Part shown: in pieces, positions 9,278 to 19,063 of the stretch | Layout of the letters: each line of letters opens with the position of its first letter | Position numbering within the stretch: the first letter of the stretch is position 1 | Assembly: GCA_902781505.1 (NCBI GenBank) | Contig: CACZJL010000018.1 | Span: 1 to 38,545, forward strand | From: an uncultured Lachnospiraceae bacterium | Lineage (GTDB): Bacteria > Bacillota > Clostridia > Lachnospirales > Lachnospiraceae | Direction of reading: 5' to 3' | Length of the DNA stretch: 38,545 nucleotides | Position numbers and translations under genes: made by a program | Notes under the pieces: generated by a model | Told to the model about the DNA's origin: nothing | Databases searched by the model: none | The model's input: only the letters and a program-made list of their open reading frames with translations

Positions 9278-9306
9278 AGTTTACCGTTGAGGCCTGAATA
9301 TGTCAA
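9278..9306 (-). promoter_or_regulatory. Promoter of the LeuRS-like gene
   Basis: On the minus strand a consensus TTGACA (9301-9306), a 17-bp spacer and TAAACT (9278-9283) precede the GGAGG site by about 20 bases. The quality of this promoter argues that the gene is expressed. Confidence 0.75.
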
Positions 9307-9323
9307 GTTCCTGTACTTTCCAG

Positions 9324-9352
9324 TTGAAATCAGCACGTCAAAGTGTTAAAGT
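9324..9352 (+). promoter_or_regulatory. Promoter of tyrA
   Basis: TTGAAA (9324-9329) with a 17-bp spacer and TAAAGT (9347-9352) lies 55 bases before the tyrA start. It is back to back with the promoter of the LeuRS-like gene. I see no T-box or attenuator between it and tyrA. Confidence 0.6.
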
Positions 9353-9406
9353 GTATCAGCAAACACCGATTTGCATGCAGCAAAGCGTGACTTGAAAGGA
9401 TACTCT

Positions 9407-10288
9407 ATGAATATAGAAGAAAACGAGGTTAAACAGCCTCTTCATTTTGGATTTATCGGATTCGGACTGATTGGTGGTTCCGTGGCACAGGCAATTAAAA
9501 GAACCTACCCGGACTGTAAAATCACTGTCAGCTCCAGAACCCTTGAAAATATTGAACCGGCTCTCGCCGATGGTACAGCAGATGACATCACAACAGAGGT
9601 GGATGAACGCTTCAAATCCTGTGATATGATCTTTCTCTGCACACCGGTCAGCACCATTACCATTTACTTACGAAGCTTAAAGGAAATCATCCGGGAGGAT
9701 TGTATTCTGACTGACGTAGGCTCAGCTAAAGCTCTGATTTGTTCTACCGCAGAGAAAGTCGGATTAAAAAAGCAGTTCATCGGTGGACATCCGATGGCAG
9801 GCTCTGAGAAAACAGGATACGCCTATGCAAACGCAGATATTTTAAAAAACCGTCCATTTGTCCTGACACCAAATGACGAAACAGATCCGAAGCAGCTTGA
9901 ATTTTACAAAAACCTTGTCGAATCCTTCGGTTGTCGCCCCTACATTGTCGATGCTGAAGTTCATGACAAGGCCGTTGCTGCCATCAGTCATGTACCTCAT
10001 CTGGCAGCTGCCACTCTGGTTCAGGCAGTTAAGGAAGCTGACACAGATGAACTGATGTTTAAGCTTGCATCCACGGGTTTCCTAGATACCACGCGAGTTG
10101 CCGCTTCCTCTTCTGAAGTCTGGAAGCAGATTGTTGCAGTAAACACACCGAAAATTTCAGAATTCCTTGGAATCTACATCGATCATCTGACCGAACTGAA
10201 GGCACGGATTGACTCAGGTGACACAGAATGTGTTGCAAAGCTCTTTAACGACGTCCGCCCTTACCGACAGAAATTTGATAAACGTTAA
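9407..10288 (+). CDS. tyrA: Prephenate dehydrogenase TyrA
   Basis: This enzyme oxidatively decarboxylates prephenate to 4-hydroxyphenylpyruvate for tyrosine synthesis. The protein opens with a Rossmann NAD-binding loop GFIGFGLIGGS and contains HPMAGSEKTGYAYA, the conserved catalytic-histidine region of the family. The start is the ATG at 9407 (MNIEENEV), which has GAAAGGA six bases upstream; the upstream in-frame TTG at 9371 lacks a ribosome binding site. This gives 293 residues with no C-terminal ACT domain. The matching phenylalanine enzyme PheA is encoded at 26424-27560. Confidence 0.95.
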   Translation: MNIEENEVKQPLHFGFIGFGLIGGSVAQAIKRTYPDCKITVSSRTLENIEPALADGTADDITTEVDERFKSCDMIFLCTPVSTITIYLRSLKEIIREDCILTDVGSAKALICSTAEKVGLKKQFIGGHPMAGSEKTGYAYANADILKNRPFVLTPNDETDPKQLEFYKNLVESFGCRPYIVDAEVHDKAVAAISHVPHLAAATLVQAVKEADTDELMFKLASTGFLDTTRVAASSSEVWKQIVAVNTPKISEFLGIYIDHLTELKARIDSGDTECVAKLFNDVRPYRQKFDKR

Positions 10289-10315
10289 AAAACCGGCCCT
10301 CAAAACGAGGACCGG
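10287..10315 (-). terminator. Terminator of the dnaG-rpoD-trmK-kinase operon
   Basis: On the minus strand CCGGTCCTC pairs with GAGGGCCGG (9 bp, one U-G) around a short loop and is followed by six T residues. On the plus strand the same stem has a C-A mismatch and no T run, so it mainly ends the minus transcript. The T run overlaps the tyrA stop codon. Confidence 0.85.
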
Positions 10316-10322
10316 CTTATTC

Positions 10323-11945
10323 TTAATCAACTCCAAAGCAACCGCCACCTAAGAATTCTCTTAGGATTGAATTGTTTGGCACAACTTCCGAGCTGCAAGG
10401 CAGGAAGTAATTTAAGAACTTGAGCATCCTATGTGCTTCAAGGAAATTCGGATCATCTTCTGAAACCTGATAAAGGAGCGGTTCCACATATGGCTTTAAA
10501 ATAGAAAGCTCATATGCTTCAGCCGAGTTAAATACCACATCGGCACTCTCCTGGTAAGGGAAGATATTTTTCTCCTCACCTCTTCTTACCGAATCCCACA
10601 TTCCAAGCGTCTCCGACGCAGATGCATTACGTGTGCGGAAATCACGCACCAGGCGGCGTACCAGACGCCCGTCCGTCGTAGCCACGCGGTTATGTTCATC
10701 AATATTCAGCTGTGTTAATGCTGAAATATAAATCTTAAACTTGCTTTCTTTCGGAATCGCATAGGACAGCGCATCATTCAGGCAGTGAATACCCTCAATT
10801 ACAAGAATATCATCGTCCTTAAGCGTCGTTGGTTCCTTCGCAAAATCCTTACCGCCATTCGTAAAATTATAACGAGGCAGGTTAACCGGCTTTCCTTCAA
10901 GCAAATCATTCATCTGCTTATTAAAAAGCTCAACGTCAATCGCCTCAAGATCCTCGAAATTGCGGTCACCGCTTGCGTCACACGGAATATCCACACGTTC
11001 CTTATAGTAGTTATCAACAGAAATAACATGTGCATTATAGCCATTTGCCTGTAACTGCACTACCATGCGATTGGCAAATGTCGTTTTTCCTGAGCTGCTA
11101 GGTCCTGCAACCATAACAAAGCGCACGGACTCTCTCTCCTGAATCTTGTGCACGATTTCAACAATTCTCTGCTCCTGGAGAGCTTCCTGAACCAGAATCA
11201 TACGATTCATCTCTCCCTTTGCAATCTTCTCATCAAGAGAAGCTACCGTATCGAGTCCCATGCGGTCATTCCAGATTCCTGTCTGCTGTAAGGACTCGAA
11301 AATCTTATCCTGTGCGTGGAATTCAGGAACCACACCTGGTGCTGACTTTCTTGGCATCTGAAGTACAAAACCACTCTTATACTTCACAAGCTGAAACTTC
11401 GTCAGAATTCCGGTAGCCGGTGCCATGTAGCCATAAAAATAATCCTTATATCCGTCAATTCCATATACATTTACAAAAGAGCCGTTACGGAACCGGAAAA
11501 GTCTCGATTTATCAGGCATTCCAATGCTGTCAAAGTACTTTCTCGCGTCGGCTGTGCGCATGGACTCCTTCACAATCGGCAGATTTTCCGCTGCCAGATT
11601 CTTCATTTCTTTCATCACAGTTTCAAGGAACCCTTCCGTAACCTCGAAATTCCCCTTAATCCAGCAATACAGACCGGCATCCATCGAATGATCCACAACA
11701 ACATCACTCGCATCAAGTTCAACCGGAAGTCTGTGAACAGCGGTCAGCATCAGAAGAACAACACTTCTGCGGTATGCGTCAAGACCAATTCTATCTGCAG
11801 TTGTCAGAAGCTCTATTTTATCCTTGTCAGGATCCACTTCCACATTCTGAAGCTCTTCCAGCTTCCCGTTCAGCTTTGCAAGTACAATCGGATATTCATA
11901 TTCTTTCTGCAATTCTTTTGCGTAACTAACAAGTTTCATATACAA
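10323..11945 (-). CDS. Nucleoside kinase (uridine kinase-like) fused to a ThrRS-type N-terminal region
   Basis: The C-terminal part (about 275-480) is a P-loop kinase of the phosphoribulokinase/uridine kinase family. It shows VAGPSSSGKTTFANRM, ISVDNYYKERVD, LPRYNFTNGG and VIEGIHCLND, followed by DEHNRVATTDGRLVRRLVRDF. About 260 residues precede it. They contain a TGS-like segment followed by a region with VVDHSMDAGLYC that recalls the second additional domain of threonyl-tRNA synthetase; I recall this fusion from Clostridia and other lineages. The substrate is unproven. The start ATG has GGGGAGG six bases upstream. It is the last gene of the dnaG operon, 18 bases behind trmK, and is followed by a strong terminator. 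Confidence 0.88.
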   Translation of the reverse strand: MYMKLVSYAKELQKEYEYPIVLAKLNGKLEELQNVEVDPDKDKIELLTTADRIGLDAYRRSVVLLMLTAVHRLPVELDASDVVVDHSMDAGLYCWIKGNFEVTEGFLETVMKEMKNLAAENLPIVKESMRTADARKYFDSIGMPDKSRLFRFRNGSFVNVYGIDGYKDYFYGYMAPATGILTKFQLVKYKSGFVLQMPRKSAPGVVPEFHAQDKIFESLQQTGIWNDRMGLDTVASLDEKIAKGEMNRMILVQEALQEQRIVEIVHKIQERESVRFVMVAGPSSSGKTTFANRMVVQLQANGYNAHVISVDNYYKERVDIPCDASGDRNFEDLEAIDVELFNKQMNDLLEGKPVNLPRYNFTNGGKDFAKEPTTLKDDDILVIEGIHCLNDALSYAIPKESKFKIYISALTQLNIDEHNRVATTDGRLVRRLVRDFRTRNASASETLGMWDSVRRGEEKNIFPYQESADVVFNSAEAYELSILKPYVEPLLYQVSEDDPNFLEAHRMLKFLNYFLPCSSEVVPNNSILREFLGGGCFGVD

Positions 11946-11963
11946 TTCCTCCCCTTTTTTATT

Positions 11964-12662
11964 TCATCTTTCAAGCAGGCCTTGAACGAGAGATAGCTTC
12001 GCTCTGATTTCTTCGCGGCGCGCTATGGACTTATCCGAACCATCGCGATTTAAGTTTTCTAAAATACCGGAAAGTATCCCTTCTTCTTTCTTAAGCTGCT
12101 CGATCAGTGTGGCATCCTTTGCTCCAACCAGGCACGGGCCATACTCCAGTTCAGCCTCCGTAAGCTCATACGGCTCACCCGTGTACCTGACCGTCTCAAT
12201 GCAATAGAACTTTCCACGGTCAAAAAGTGCAAGCTCCGCCTCAATCACAAATCCGTTCTGAGAAAGATATTCTCTGTATTCGCGGTATTCTGACTGTGGA
12301 GACAAAATCAGCTTCATGGATGAATTCAGCTTACTCTTACCCTTTTCAAGGATTTTTGTAATCAGCGGACCACCCATTCCAAGGATTGTTACAATATCTG
12401 CCTCAAACGGCTCCATTTTCTCAAATCCGTCAGAGAGTCTGACATCAATTTTAGATGAAAGTCGAACTTCTCTGATATAATCAGCAGCTCTTTTTAATGG
12501 CTCTGTTCTTAAATCCATGGCAATTGCACGTTTTGCACGATTTTGTTCCACAAGATACACGGGTAACAGCCCGTGATCCGTTCCAATATCTGCTGCAATC
12601 TCCGCTCCATTTACCAAAGAAGCGGCCGCCAGAAGGCGGTCGCTAAGTATACGTTTATTCAT
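11964..12662 (-). CDS. trmK: tRNA (adenine(22)-N1)-methyltransferase TrmK
   Basis: TrmK methylates N1 of adenine 22 in the D-loop region of bacterial tRNAs, using S-adenosylmethionine. The 232-residue protein begins with the family pattern LSDRLLAAASLVNGAEIAAD and has the SAM-binding motif ADIGTDHGLLP near residue 24. ILGMGGPLI and a C-terminal helical region follow. It lies 19 bases after rpoD with AAGGA as ribosome binding site. The rpoD-trmK neighbourhood is conserved in Firmicutes, which supports the call. Confidence 0.93.
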   Translation of the reverse strand: MNKRILSDRLLAAASLVNGAEIAADIGTDHGLLPVYLVEQNRAKRAIAMDLRTEPLKRAADYIREVRLSSKIDVRLSDGFEKMEPFEADIVTILGMGGPLITKILEKGKSKLNSSMKLILSPQSEYREYREYLSQNGFVIEAELALFDRGKFYCIETVRYTGEPYELTEAELEYGPCLVGAKDATLIEQLKKEEGILSGILENLNRDGSDKSIARREEIRAKLSLVQGLLER

Positions 12663-12681
12663 TTACAGTTCCTTATGAAAA

Positions 12682-14307
12682 TTAATCGAGGTAATCTCTT
12701 AACTTTCTGCTTCTTGTCGGATGCCTTAACTTTCTGAGCGCCTTAGCCTCAATCTGACGGATACGCTCACGAGTTACGTTAAACTCCTTACCAACCTCTT
12801 CAAGTGTTCTTGCTCTGCCGTCATCCATACCGAAACGAAGACGCAGAACCTTCTGCTCTCTCTCAGTCAATGTATTTAAGACCTCTCCTAACTGCTCCTT
12901 TAACAGAGTGTTAGCAGCTGCTTCTGCAGGTACCGGTACGTTATCATCCTGAATGAAGTCTCCAAGATGAGAATCTTCCTCTTCACCGATAGGTGTTTCA
13001 AGAGAAACCGGCTCCTGGCTGATCTTCTGAATTTCTCTGACACGCTCAACCGGAATTTCCATCTCTTCTGCAATTTCTTCAGGCTTAGGCTCACGACCAA
13101 GCTCCTGAAGAAGCTGTCTGGAAACACGAACGAGCTTGTTGATTGTCTCGACCATATGTACCGGAATACGAATGGTTCTCGCCTGATCCGCAATCGCTCT
13201 GGTAATTGCCTGACGAATCCACCATGTCGCATATGTAGAGAACTTGAATCCCTTACGGAAATCAAACTTCTCAACCGCCTTAATCAGACCTAAGTTACCT
13301 TCCTGAATCAGATCAAGGAAGAGCATTCCACGTCCGACATATCTCTTGGCAATGGAAACTACCAGACGGAGGTTCGCCTCTGCCAATCTGGACTTGGCAA
13401 TTTTACCCTTATCAATAATGGACTGATCCTGTTCCTCAACCGGCTTCAGCTTTTCAGCCTCACCAGCTTCCATCAGCTTTGCGTATTCAATTTCCTGCTC
13501 ACCTGTAAGAAGCGGAACCTTACCAATCTCCTTTAAGTACATACGAACAGGGTCATCAAGACCGATGCTGTCCGGGACAGAAAGGTCAATCTTCTCAAGA
13601 TCAATCTCTTCATCGTCCTCATCCGGGATGAACTCATCATCTTCCTCTTCCGGCTCATCAAGCATGGTAACTTCGACATTATTCTTCTGTAAGAAATCAA
13701 TTGCCTTCTCGATACGGTCTGCATAAACATCCATACCGGCGAAGAAGTCGTTGATTTCCTTGGAATCTAAGGACTTCTTTTTCTTACCGTATGCTAACAG
13801 CTCCTTTAACTTTGCCTCAAACTGTGCTTCGCTAGTCTCTTCATCGTCCTCAGAAACCGTAATTTCCTTTTCCTTTAATAGCGCAATCAGTGCTTCCATC
13901 TGATCTTCGCCCATGTAAACATCCTTGAAGAAGTCATTAATCTGGCTGGTAGTTGTAGTACCTTCCTTCTTCACCTTCTTGGCAAATTTATCGACCATCT
14001 TTAAAAATGCCTTCGGATCAAGTTCTGTAAGTTGATTCTTTTCTTCTGCCTGTGCAGACTTCTTCGTTGTCTTCCCGGCAGCTGTATTCTTTGGCTTTTC
14101 TTCAACCGCAGCAGCTGCTGCTTCCTTCTTAACCTCAGCTACTTCTGCTTTAGCCTTCTTTGTTGTCTTCTTCGCAGCTGCTTTCTTAGGCTTTTCTGTC
14201 GCTGTCTTCTTCGCCGCAGCCTTCTTTGGCTTTTCTTCTGCTGTTTTCTTAGCAGTCTTCTTTACGGTCTCTTCAGCCTCTGTACCTGTTGTCTTTTTTG
14301 TTGCCAT
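12682..14307 (-). CDS. rpoD: Primary RNA polymerase sigma factor RpoD (SigA)
   Basis: This is the housekeeping sigma factor. The start is the ATG at 14307 (MATKKTTG), with GGAGG seven bases upstream; an in-frame ATG at 14325 lies before that site and is rejected. Of 541 residues the C-terminal 300 are standard: [12 protein letters not shown] (1.2), [20 protein letters not shown] and ATWWIRQAI (2.x), region 3, and [18 protein letters not shown] (4.2). The N-terminus is unusual. Residues 5-85 are a lysine/alanine-rich tract of AAKKT-type repeats. Then come two copies of a region 1.1-like domain (about 101-157 and 163-219) that align without gaps and share INDFF at the same offset, followed by an acidic stretch. 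It sits 23 bases behind dnaG. Confidence 0.97.
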   Translation of the reverse strand: MATKKTTGTEAEETVKKTAKKTAEEKPKKAAAKKTATEKPKKAAAKKTTKKAKAEVAEVKKEAAAAAVEEKPKNTAAGKTTKKSAQAEEKNQLTELDPKAFLKMVDKFAKKVKKEGTTTTSQINDFFKDVYMGEDQMEALIALLKEKEITVSEDDEETSEAQFEAKLKELLAYGKKKKSLDSKEINDFFAGMDVYADRIEKAIDFLQKNNVEVTMLDEPEEEDDEFIPDEDDEEIDLEKIDLSVPDSIGLDDPVRMYLKEIGKVPLLTGEQEIEYAKLMEAGEAEKLKPVEEQDQSIIDKGKIAKSRLAEANLRLVVSIAKRYVGRGMLFLDLIQEGNLGLIKAVEKFDFRKGFKFSTYATWWIRQAITRAIADQARTIRIPVHMVETINKLVRVSRQLLQELGREPKPEEIAEEMEIPVERVREIQKISQEPVSLETPIGEEEDSHLGDFIQDDNVPVPAEAAANTLLKEQLGEVLNTLTEREQKVLRLRFGMDDGRARTLEEVGKEFNVTRERIRQIEAKALRKLRHPTRSRKLRDYLD

Positions 14308-14330
14308 CCCTGGTCCTCCATACATGCAGT

Positions 14331-16112
14331 TTATAGTTCTATTTTGAGCTTATTAATATCTTTTTGTTTTTTGATAAGTTCCATCATCTTTAACGGATCC
14401 GACGCTCCAGCCCTTGTAATCTGCTCTTTCAGACTGTTATCGAGAATCTTGCGAACAAAATCATTCACAGCCTTCTCAATATCCGTATTCTCCTCCAGAT
14501 CCGACGAAAAAATATCTGCAACCTCAGCCTGTCTTCCATCCTCATTGAAATGATCAATGACGGCGGCCGCCTTAAGATTGCCCTTTTCAAGCCCGTCATA
14601 GACAAGAATCGCTGTCTCATGGAACAAATCGGAAAGGAAATCATCCGGTGTCAGATATTCCTTTACCTTATCAAAAACTGCCGGATGATCGACACACAGA
14701 TTCAGAAGCATCTTCTCTGCCTTATCAATTCCAGTCTCTTTCTTCTTTTTCGGCTTTGCCGAGGTCGGCCCGATTTCATCCGGTCGTCTCTCGTACGGAC
14801 TCGCATTTTCCTTCTTTAAAAGGCCCTGCTCTCCGAACGTATTAACCAGATTCGTAAATGGTCCTTCCGGAATCATCGGATAATCGCGGCAAATGGCATG
14901 AATATAGTTCATTCTCTCGAGCTTTTCATCAAGTGCCGCTACCATTCTTGCGATTTCGTATTCAAAGCCCGTTGTTTCCGCCGGGTCTCCGGTATCTAAA
15001 TGATAATTTTTCGATGCCGCCTCTACGAGGTACATAAACGCGTTCTGCGCCTGATCAATTCTCTCCTGGAAGGCTTTTGCTCCCTCTGCCTTGATGAATT
15101 CATCCGGATCCTTATACGGTCTTAAATTGATGACCTTACAGGTCAGGCCCGCTTCTTTTAACAGACCTATTGCGCGTTTCGCCGCTTTCACACCGGCGCC
15201 ATCTGAATCATAGGTTACAAGAACCTGATCTTTATATCGCTTCATCAGCTTGCATTGCTGCGGTGTCAGAGCGGTTCCAAGAGACGCTACCGTCTGATCA
15301 AAGCCCGCCTGATGCATGGAAATAACATCCATGTAGCCCTCACAGATAATGAACTGCTGTGCCCTCGAACCTCTTGCAATATGCATTCCGAACAGATTTC
15401 GGCTCTTATCAAACAGAACCGTCTCCGGAGAGTTTAAGTACTTTGGCTCGCCGTCTCCCATGACTCGTCCACCAAAACCGATTACTTTCCGGTTGATATC
15501 CATAATCGGGAAAATTACCCGATTCCAGAACTTGTCATTCACCCGGTCACCGTTGTAGGTAAAAAGGCCGCTGTCCTTTAAGATTTCATCATCATAGCCT
15601 TTCGACTTTAACATCTGATACAGACCACCGCCCTGTGAGGCGTATCCTAAGCCAAAGGCTTTCATGGTCTCATCTGTTAACTGACGTTTCTGAAAATACG
15701 CCATTCCAAACTCGCCCTCAGGGCTCCTGAGTGCCTTATAATAAAAGGTTGCCGCAAGCTTGTTAATTTCAAGCAATTTGGCTCTTTTATCACTTCTTTG
15801 TTTTTCTTCCGGATTGTACTGCTCTTCCGGCAGGCTCATTCCGACTCTGTCCGCCAAAAACTTTACAGACTCTGGGAAGGTTAATCCTTCATATTCCATA
15901 ATGAAGGAGAACACATTGCCGCCTTTGCCGCAGCCAAAGCAATGACAGATTTGTTTAGCAGGTGAAACAGAGAATGATGCCGTTTTCTCATTATGAAACG
16001 GACACAGACCCATGTAATTAGAACCGGACCGCTTTAAGGCCACGTAACTTCCCACAACGTCAACGATGTCATTGCGGGAACGTACTTCATCAATGATTTC
16101 TGAAGTATACAA
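14331..16112 (-). CDS. dnaG: DNA primase DnaG
   Basis: DnaG synthesises RNA primers for replication. The 593-residue protein has the CHC2 zinc finger (C37, H40, C58, C61), the catalytic core with [20 protein letters not shown], the TOPRIM motifs [15 protein letters not shown] and VTYDSDGAG, and a C-terminal helicase-interacting region. The start codon is TTG at 16112, which lies eight bases behind GGAGGG; no better ATG is present. It heads the operon dnaG-rpoD-trmK-kinase, the classic macromolecular synthesis arrangement of Firmicutes. Confidence 0.97.
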   Translation of the reverse strand: MYTSEIIDEVRSRNDIVDVVGSYVALKRSGSNYMGLCPFHNEKTASFSVSPAKQICHCFGCGKGGNVFSFIMEYEGLTFPESVKFLADRVGMSLPEEQYNPEEKQRSDKRAKLLEINKLAATFYYKALRSPEGEFGMAYFQKRQLTDETMKAFGLGYASQGGGLYQMLKSKGYDDEILKDSGLFTYNGDRVNDKFWNRVIFPIMDINRKVIGFGGRVMGDGEPKYLNSPETVLFDKSRNLFGMHIARGSRAQQFIICEGYMDVISMHQAGFDQTVASLGTALTPQQCKLMKRYKDQVLVTYDSDGAGVKAAKRAIGLLKEAGLTCKVINLRPYKDPDEFIKAEGAKAFQERIDQAQNAFMYLVEAASKNYHLDTGDPAETTGFEYEIARMVAALDEKLERMNYIHAICRDYPMIPEGPFTNLVNTFGEQGLLKKENASPYERRPDEIGPTSAKPKKKKETGIDKAEKMLLNLCVDHPAVFDKVKEYLTPDDFLSDLFHETAILVYDGLEKGNLKAAAVIDHFNEDGRQAEVADIFSSDLEENTDIEKAVNDFVRKILDNSLKEQITRAGASDPLKMMELIKKQKDINKLKIEL

Positions 16113-16143
16113 TTCGCTCTCCCTCCATTCTTCATTTCTTACA

Positions 16144-16196
16144 TTTTGCGCATCTTTTAAATAATGCTGAAACCTGCGGTTTTCTGATGTGCAAAA
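16144..16196 (-). repeat. Inverted repeat upstream of dnaG
   Basis: TTTTGCGCATC (16144-16154) and GATGTGCAAAA (16186-16196) form an 11-bp inverted repeat with one G-T pair and 31 bases between the arms, 32 bases ahead of the dnaG start. It could be an operator or leader stem for the operon. No clear minus-strand promoter was found around it. Confidence 0.35.
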
Positions 16197-16255
16197 TCTA
16201 GTCTATTTTTGTTATTCTCGGCCGGCCTTTAATTTCCTTTTTTATTTTAAATTTT

Positions 16256-16284
16256 TTGACAGAATTTCGATTCCCTAGTAAAAT
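16256..16284 (+). promoter_or_regulatory. Promoter of the CNNM/CorC-type gene
   Basis: A consensus TTGACA (16256-16261) is followed by a 17-bp spacer and TAAAAT (16279-16284), 53 bases before the start codon at 16337. It is one of the best promoters in the window. Confidence 0.8.
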
Positions 16285-16336
16285 CAAGAAAAACAACAGA
16301 TTACATTTTTATAATTCACATTAAGAAAGGATTTTC

Positions 16337-17632
16337 ATGGACCCCTCGACTAGTATAGAACTCATTTCAATTATTCTTCTGATTGCACTTTCTGCATTTT
16401 TCTCTTCAGCAGAGACTGCATTTACAAGTGTCGATAAGATTCAGATTCTCACGCTTGCAGACAACGGAAATAAACGAGCCAAGCTTGTGCTCTGGATTTT
16501 AGATCACCAGACCAAGATGCTCTCAGCGATTCTGATTGGCAATAACATTGTAAATATCGCTGCTTCCGCAATTGCAACGACCGTAGCGCTTCAAATTTTC
16601 GGTGAGGTCGGCACTGGAATTGCTACCTTTGTTCTGACCTTCCTCCTCTTAATTTTCGGAGAGGTCACCCCAAAGACGATGGCAACGATTCATGCAAGAA
16701 ATCTTACATTGACATTAGCTCCGATTATTCGCTTCTGCATGTTCTTCCTAACTCCTGTCGTCATTGTCATTAACGCACTGTGCGCGGCTGTTTTAAAAGT
16801 ACTTCATGTAGATAACACCAAAAGGAGTCACAAAATTACGTCGAAGGAACTTCGTACTATTGCTCATGTCAGCCACAAACAGGGAGGCATCGCTTCTACA
16901 GAGAAGCAGATGATTGATAATCTCTTTGATTTCCGTTCTGCTCAGGCCAAGGATGCCATGATTCCTCAGATTGATATGACAATGATTGACATTGACTCTT
17001 CCTATGAAGAAGTCATCAAGACCTTTGAAGAAACCAAGTTCTCCCGCCTCCCGATTTTTGAAGAGAATCCGGATAATGTGGTTGGTATCCTTTACAGCAA
17101 GGACCTGTTTTTAAGCCTTCATAAGGACGAAGAGTTTAAGAAGCACTTTAAAATGATGGATTTAGCTCGTGAACCATTCTTTACCTTTGAAACCAAGAAT
17201 ACAGCTGAACTCTTTCGTGAAATGCAGAAGAATTCTACATCCATCGCAATTGTTCTCGACGAATACGGTGCTGTTGCCGGTATGATTACAACGGAGGATT
17301 TAATCGAAGAAATCGTTGGTGAAATCCATGACGAATATGATACAGACGAACAGGTACCTTTCCAGAAGGTAAAGGACGGCCTGTACAAAATTGATGCAAC
17401 CTACAAGTTAGAGGATATCAACGAGCGAATCGGATGTAAGTTAGAATCCGAAGACAATGATTCTATCGGCGGTCTGATTATTGAGAAGATGGACCGCTTC
17501 CCGGTTGTCGGTGACAAGGTTACTATTGAAGGTCTCGATATCACAATCGCAAAAGCCAGCCCAAACCGTATCGAGCGCATCCTTCTTAAAGTACCGGAGG
17601 ACGAAGCGTCCATACAGGAAATCGCACAGTAA
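16337..17632 (+). CDS. CNNM/CorC (HlyC-like) family membrane protein with CBS domains
   Basis: The 431-residue protein has an N-terminal DUF21/CNNM membrane domain with about four hydrophobic segments (SSAETAFTSV near the start, then LLIFGEVTPKTMATIHA). A CBS pair follows (AKDAMIPQIDMTMID, SRLPIFEENPDNVVGILYSKDL, IVLDEYGAVAGMITTEDLIEEIVGEI), then a C-terminal CorC/HlyC domain. Family members act in magnesium or cobalt transport or resistance; older databases call them hemolysins, which is not supported here. The start has GAAAGGA five bases upstream. Its stop lies three bases from the convergent murF stop, with no hairpin between. Confidence 0.93.
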   Translation: MDPSTSIELISIILLIALSAFFSSAETAFTSVDKIQILTLADNGNKRAKLVLWILDHQTKMLSAILIGNNIVNIAASAIATTVALQIFGEVGTGIATFVLTFLLLIFGEVTPKTMATIHARNLTLTLAPIIRFCMFFLTPVVIVINALCAAVLKVLHVDNTKRSHKITSKELRTIAHVSHKQGGIASTEKQMIDNLFDFRSAQAKDAMIPQIDMTMIDIDSSYEEVIKTFEETKFSRLPIFEENPDNVVGILYSKDLFLSLHKDEEFKKHFKMMDLAREPFFTFETKNTAELFREMQKNSTSIAIVLDEYGAVAGMITTEDLIEEIVGEIHDEYDTDEQVPFQKVKDGLYKIDATYKLEDINERIGCKLESEDNDSIGGLIIEKMDRFPVVGDKVTIEGLDITIAKASPNRIERILLKVPEDEASIQEIAQ

Positions 17633-17635
17633 ATT

Positions 17636-19039
17636 TTATTCCTCGTGGGTCAGCTTTTCTACTACTTCTGCGAATCCCATTCCATGGCTTGCCTTAACAA
17701 GAACCGTGTCGCCCTTTAAAATAAGTTCATCTAAGTGATCAAGCATTTCTTCCTTCGTGGCAAATGCATGAACTTCTGTATCATAGGCTTCATAATGCGC
17801 TTCGTGGAATGCTTTTGCACCCTGAGCAATGTTTTCTGCTAACTTGCCGGCAGTGATTAGCACATCAATCTGCTTTCCGCCAAGATACATGCCTACATCG
17901 TAGTGCATGCTACTCTCATTCTTACCAAGCTCGAACATGTCGCCAAGGATACAAACCTTGCGGCCTTCTGCACTGTTGATGATATCGATGCTGGCCTTCA
18001 TGGACGTTGGCGATGCGTTGTAACAATCATCAAGAACCGTGAGACCATTTGCCACGATCTTATTGTTACGGCCGGCGATGGTCTGCATTTTTTCGATACC
18101 AGTGCGGATTTCCTCAGCTGTCAGGCCAAGGACCTCACCTACAAGCGCTGCAGCCATGGCATTTAAAACCATATGTCTTCCTGCAACCGGGATGGTCACA
18201 GAAATCGACTCCTGATGATCTGCGGTATCAAGACCACGAATCACGCATCTTGTGCCTTCAAGGCCCAGATCTTCGATATCTTCTGCGTAAACACCGGACT
18301 TGTTATCAATTCCGAAGAACAGTGGTCTCTTGCCATGAGATTCCTGAACAAGCACAAGCTTGTCATCGTCACCATTTAAGATGACCGTACCATTCTCATC
18401 CATTCCTTCAAAGATTTCCGTCTTGGCTTTTAAAATACCATCACGGCTCTTTAAATTCTCCATGTGCGCAACACCGATATTTGTAATGACGGCTACATCC
18501 GGCTTCGCAACCGCCGTCAGATTGCTCATGTCGCCGAAATCACCGATTCCCATCTCAAGTACTGCAACCTCTGTTGTCTCATCTAAAGAGAACACGGTCA
18601 GGGGCAGGCCAATCTGGTTGTTGAAATTACCCTGTGTCTTTACGACGCGATACTTCTCGCCAAGCACAGACGCCACGGTTTCCTTGGTCGATGTCTTACC
18701 TACAGAACCTGTGATTCCAACCACCTTGCAGGAGAGCTGCGCTCTGTAGAATGCAGCAATGTCGCGAAGCGCAGCTTCTGTTGACTTTACACGAATGTAA
18801 GAGTTCCAGCCTTCCTGCACTTCCTGCTCACCGATTGCCACTAAGGCGCCCTTATTCAGACAATCCTCGATAAACTTATGTCCATCGACTCTTTCCCCGG
18901 CAAATGCAGCATAGAGGTTTCCTTCTTCGAGTTTTCTCGAATCGGTTGTAACCCCTGTGATTTCTTTCGTCAGGTCTGCCGTGCCGAAATACTCGCCCTT
19001 GCAGGCCTTTACGATATTTTCAATCGTTAAATTCTTCAT
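17636..19039 (-). CDS. murF: UDP-N-acetylmuramoyl-tripeptide--D-alanyl-D-alanine ligase MurF
   Basis: MurF adds D-Ala-D-Ala to the UDP-MurNAc-tripeptide in the cytoplasm, the last soluble step of the peptidoglycan precursor. The 467 residues have the Mur ligase order: an N-terminal substrate domain with GVTTDSRKLEEGNLYAAF, the ATP-binding loop GITGSVGKTS at 108-117, the central domain with NFNNQIGLPLTVF and MGIGDFGDM, and a C-terminal domain with DDCYNASPTSMKAS. It lies 24 bases behind ddl, which makes its D-Ala-D-Ala substrate, so the two form an operon. Confidence 0.96.
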   Translation of the reverse strand: MKNLTIENIVKACKGEYFGTADLTKEITGVTTDSRKLEEGNLYAAFAGERVDGHKFIEDCLNKGALVAIGEQEVQEGWNSYIRVKSTEAALRDIAAFYRAQLSCKVVGITGSVGKTSTKETVASVLGEKYRVVKTQGNFNNQIGLPLTVFSLDETTEVAVLEMGIGDFGDMSNLTAVAKPDVAVITNIGVAHMENLKSRDGILKAKTEIFEGMDENGTVILNGDDDKLVLVQESHGKRPLFFGIDNKSGVYAEDIEDLGLEGTRCVIRGLDTADHQESISVTIPVAGRHMVLNAMAAALVGEVLGLTAEEIRTGIEKMQTIAGRNNKIVANGLTVLDDCYNASPTSMKASIDIINSAEGRKVCILGDMFELGKNESSMHYDVGMYLGGKQIDVLITAGKLAENIAQGAKAFHEAHYEAYDTEVHAFATKEEMLDHLDELILKGDTVLVKASHGMGFAEVVEKLTHEE

Positions 19040-19063
19040 AACCTTCTCTTTTCTGTCGGCACG

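Noticed and set aside
9251..9406. T-box or attenuator for tyrA or the LeuRS-like gene
   Set aside because: The leaders are short, and no T-box sequence TGGNACCGCG-like or antiterminator is present.
14032..14553. Plus-strand Cys/Leu-rich 173-residue frame
   Set aside because: It is the complement of the Lys/Ala-rich start of rpoD and the end of dnaG; the composition follows from that.
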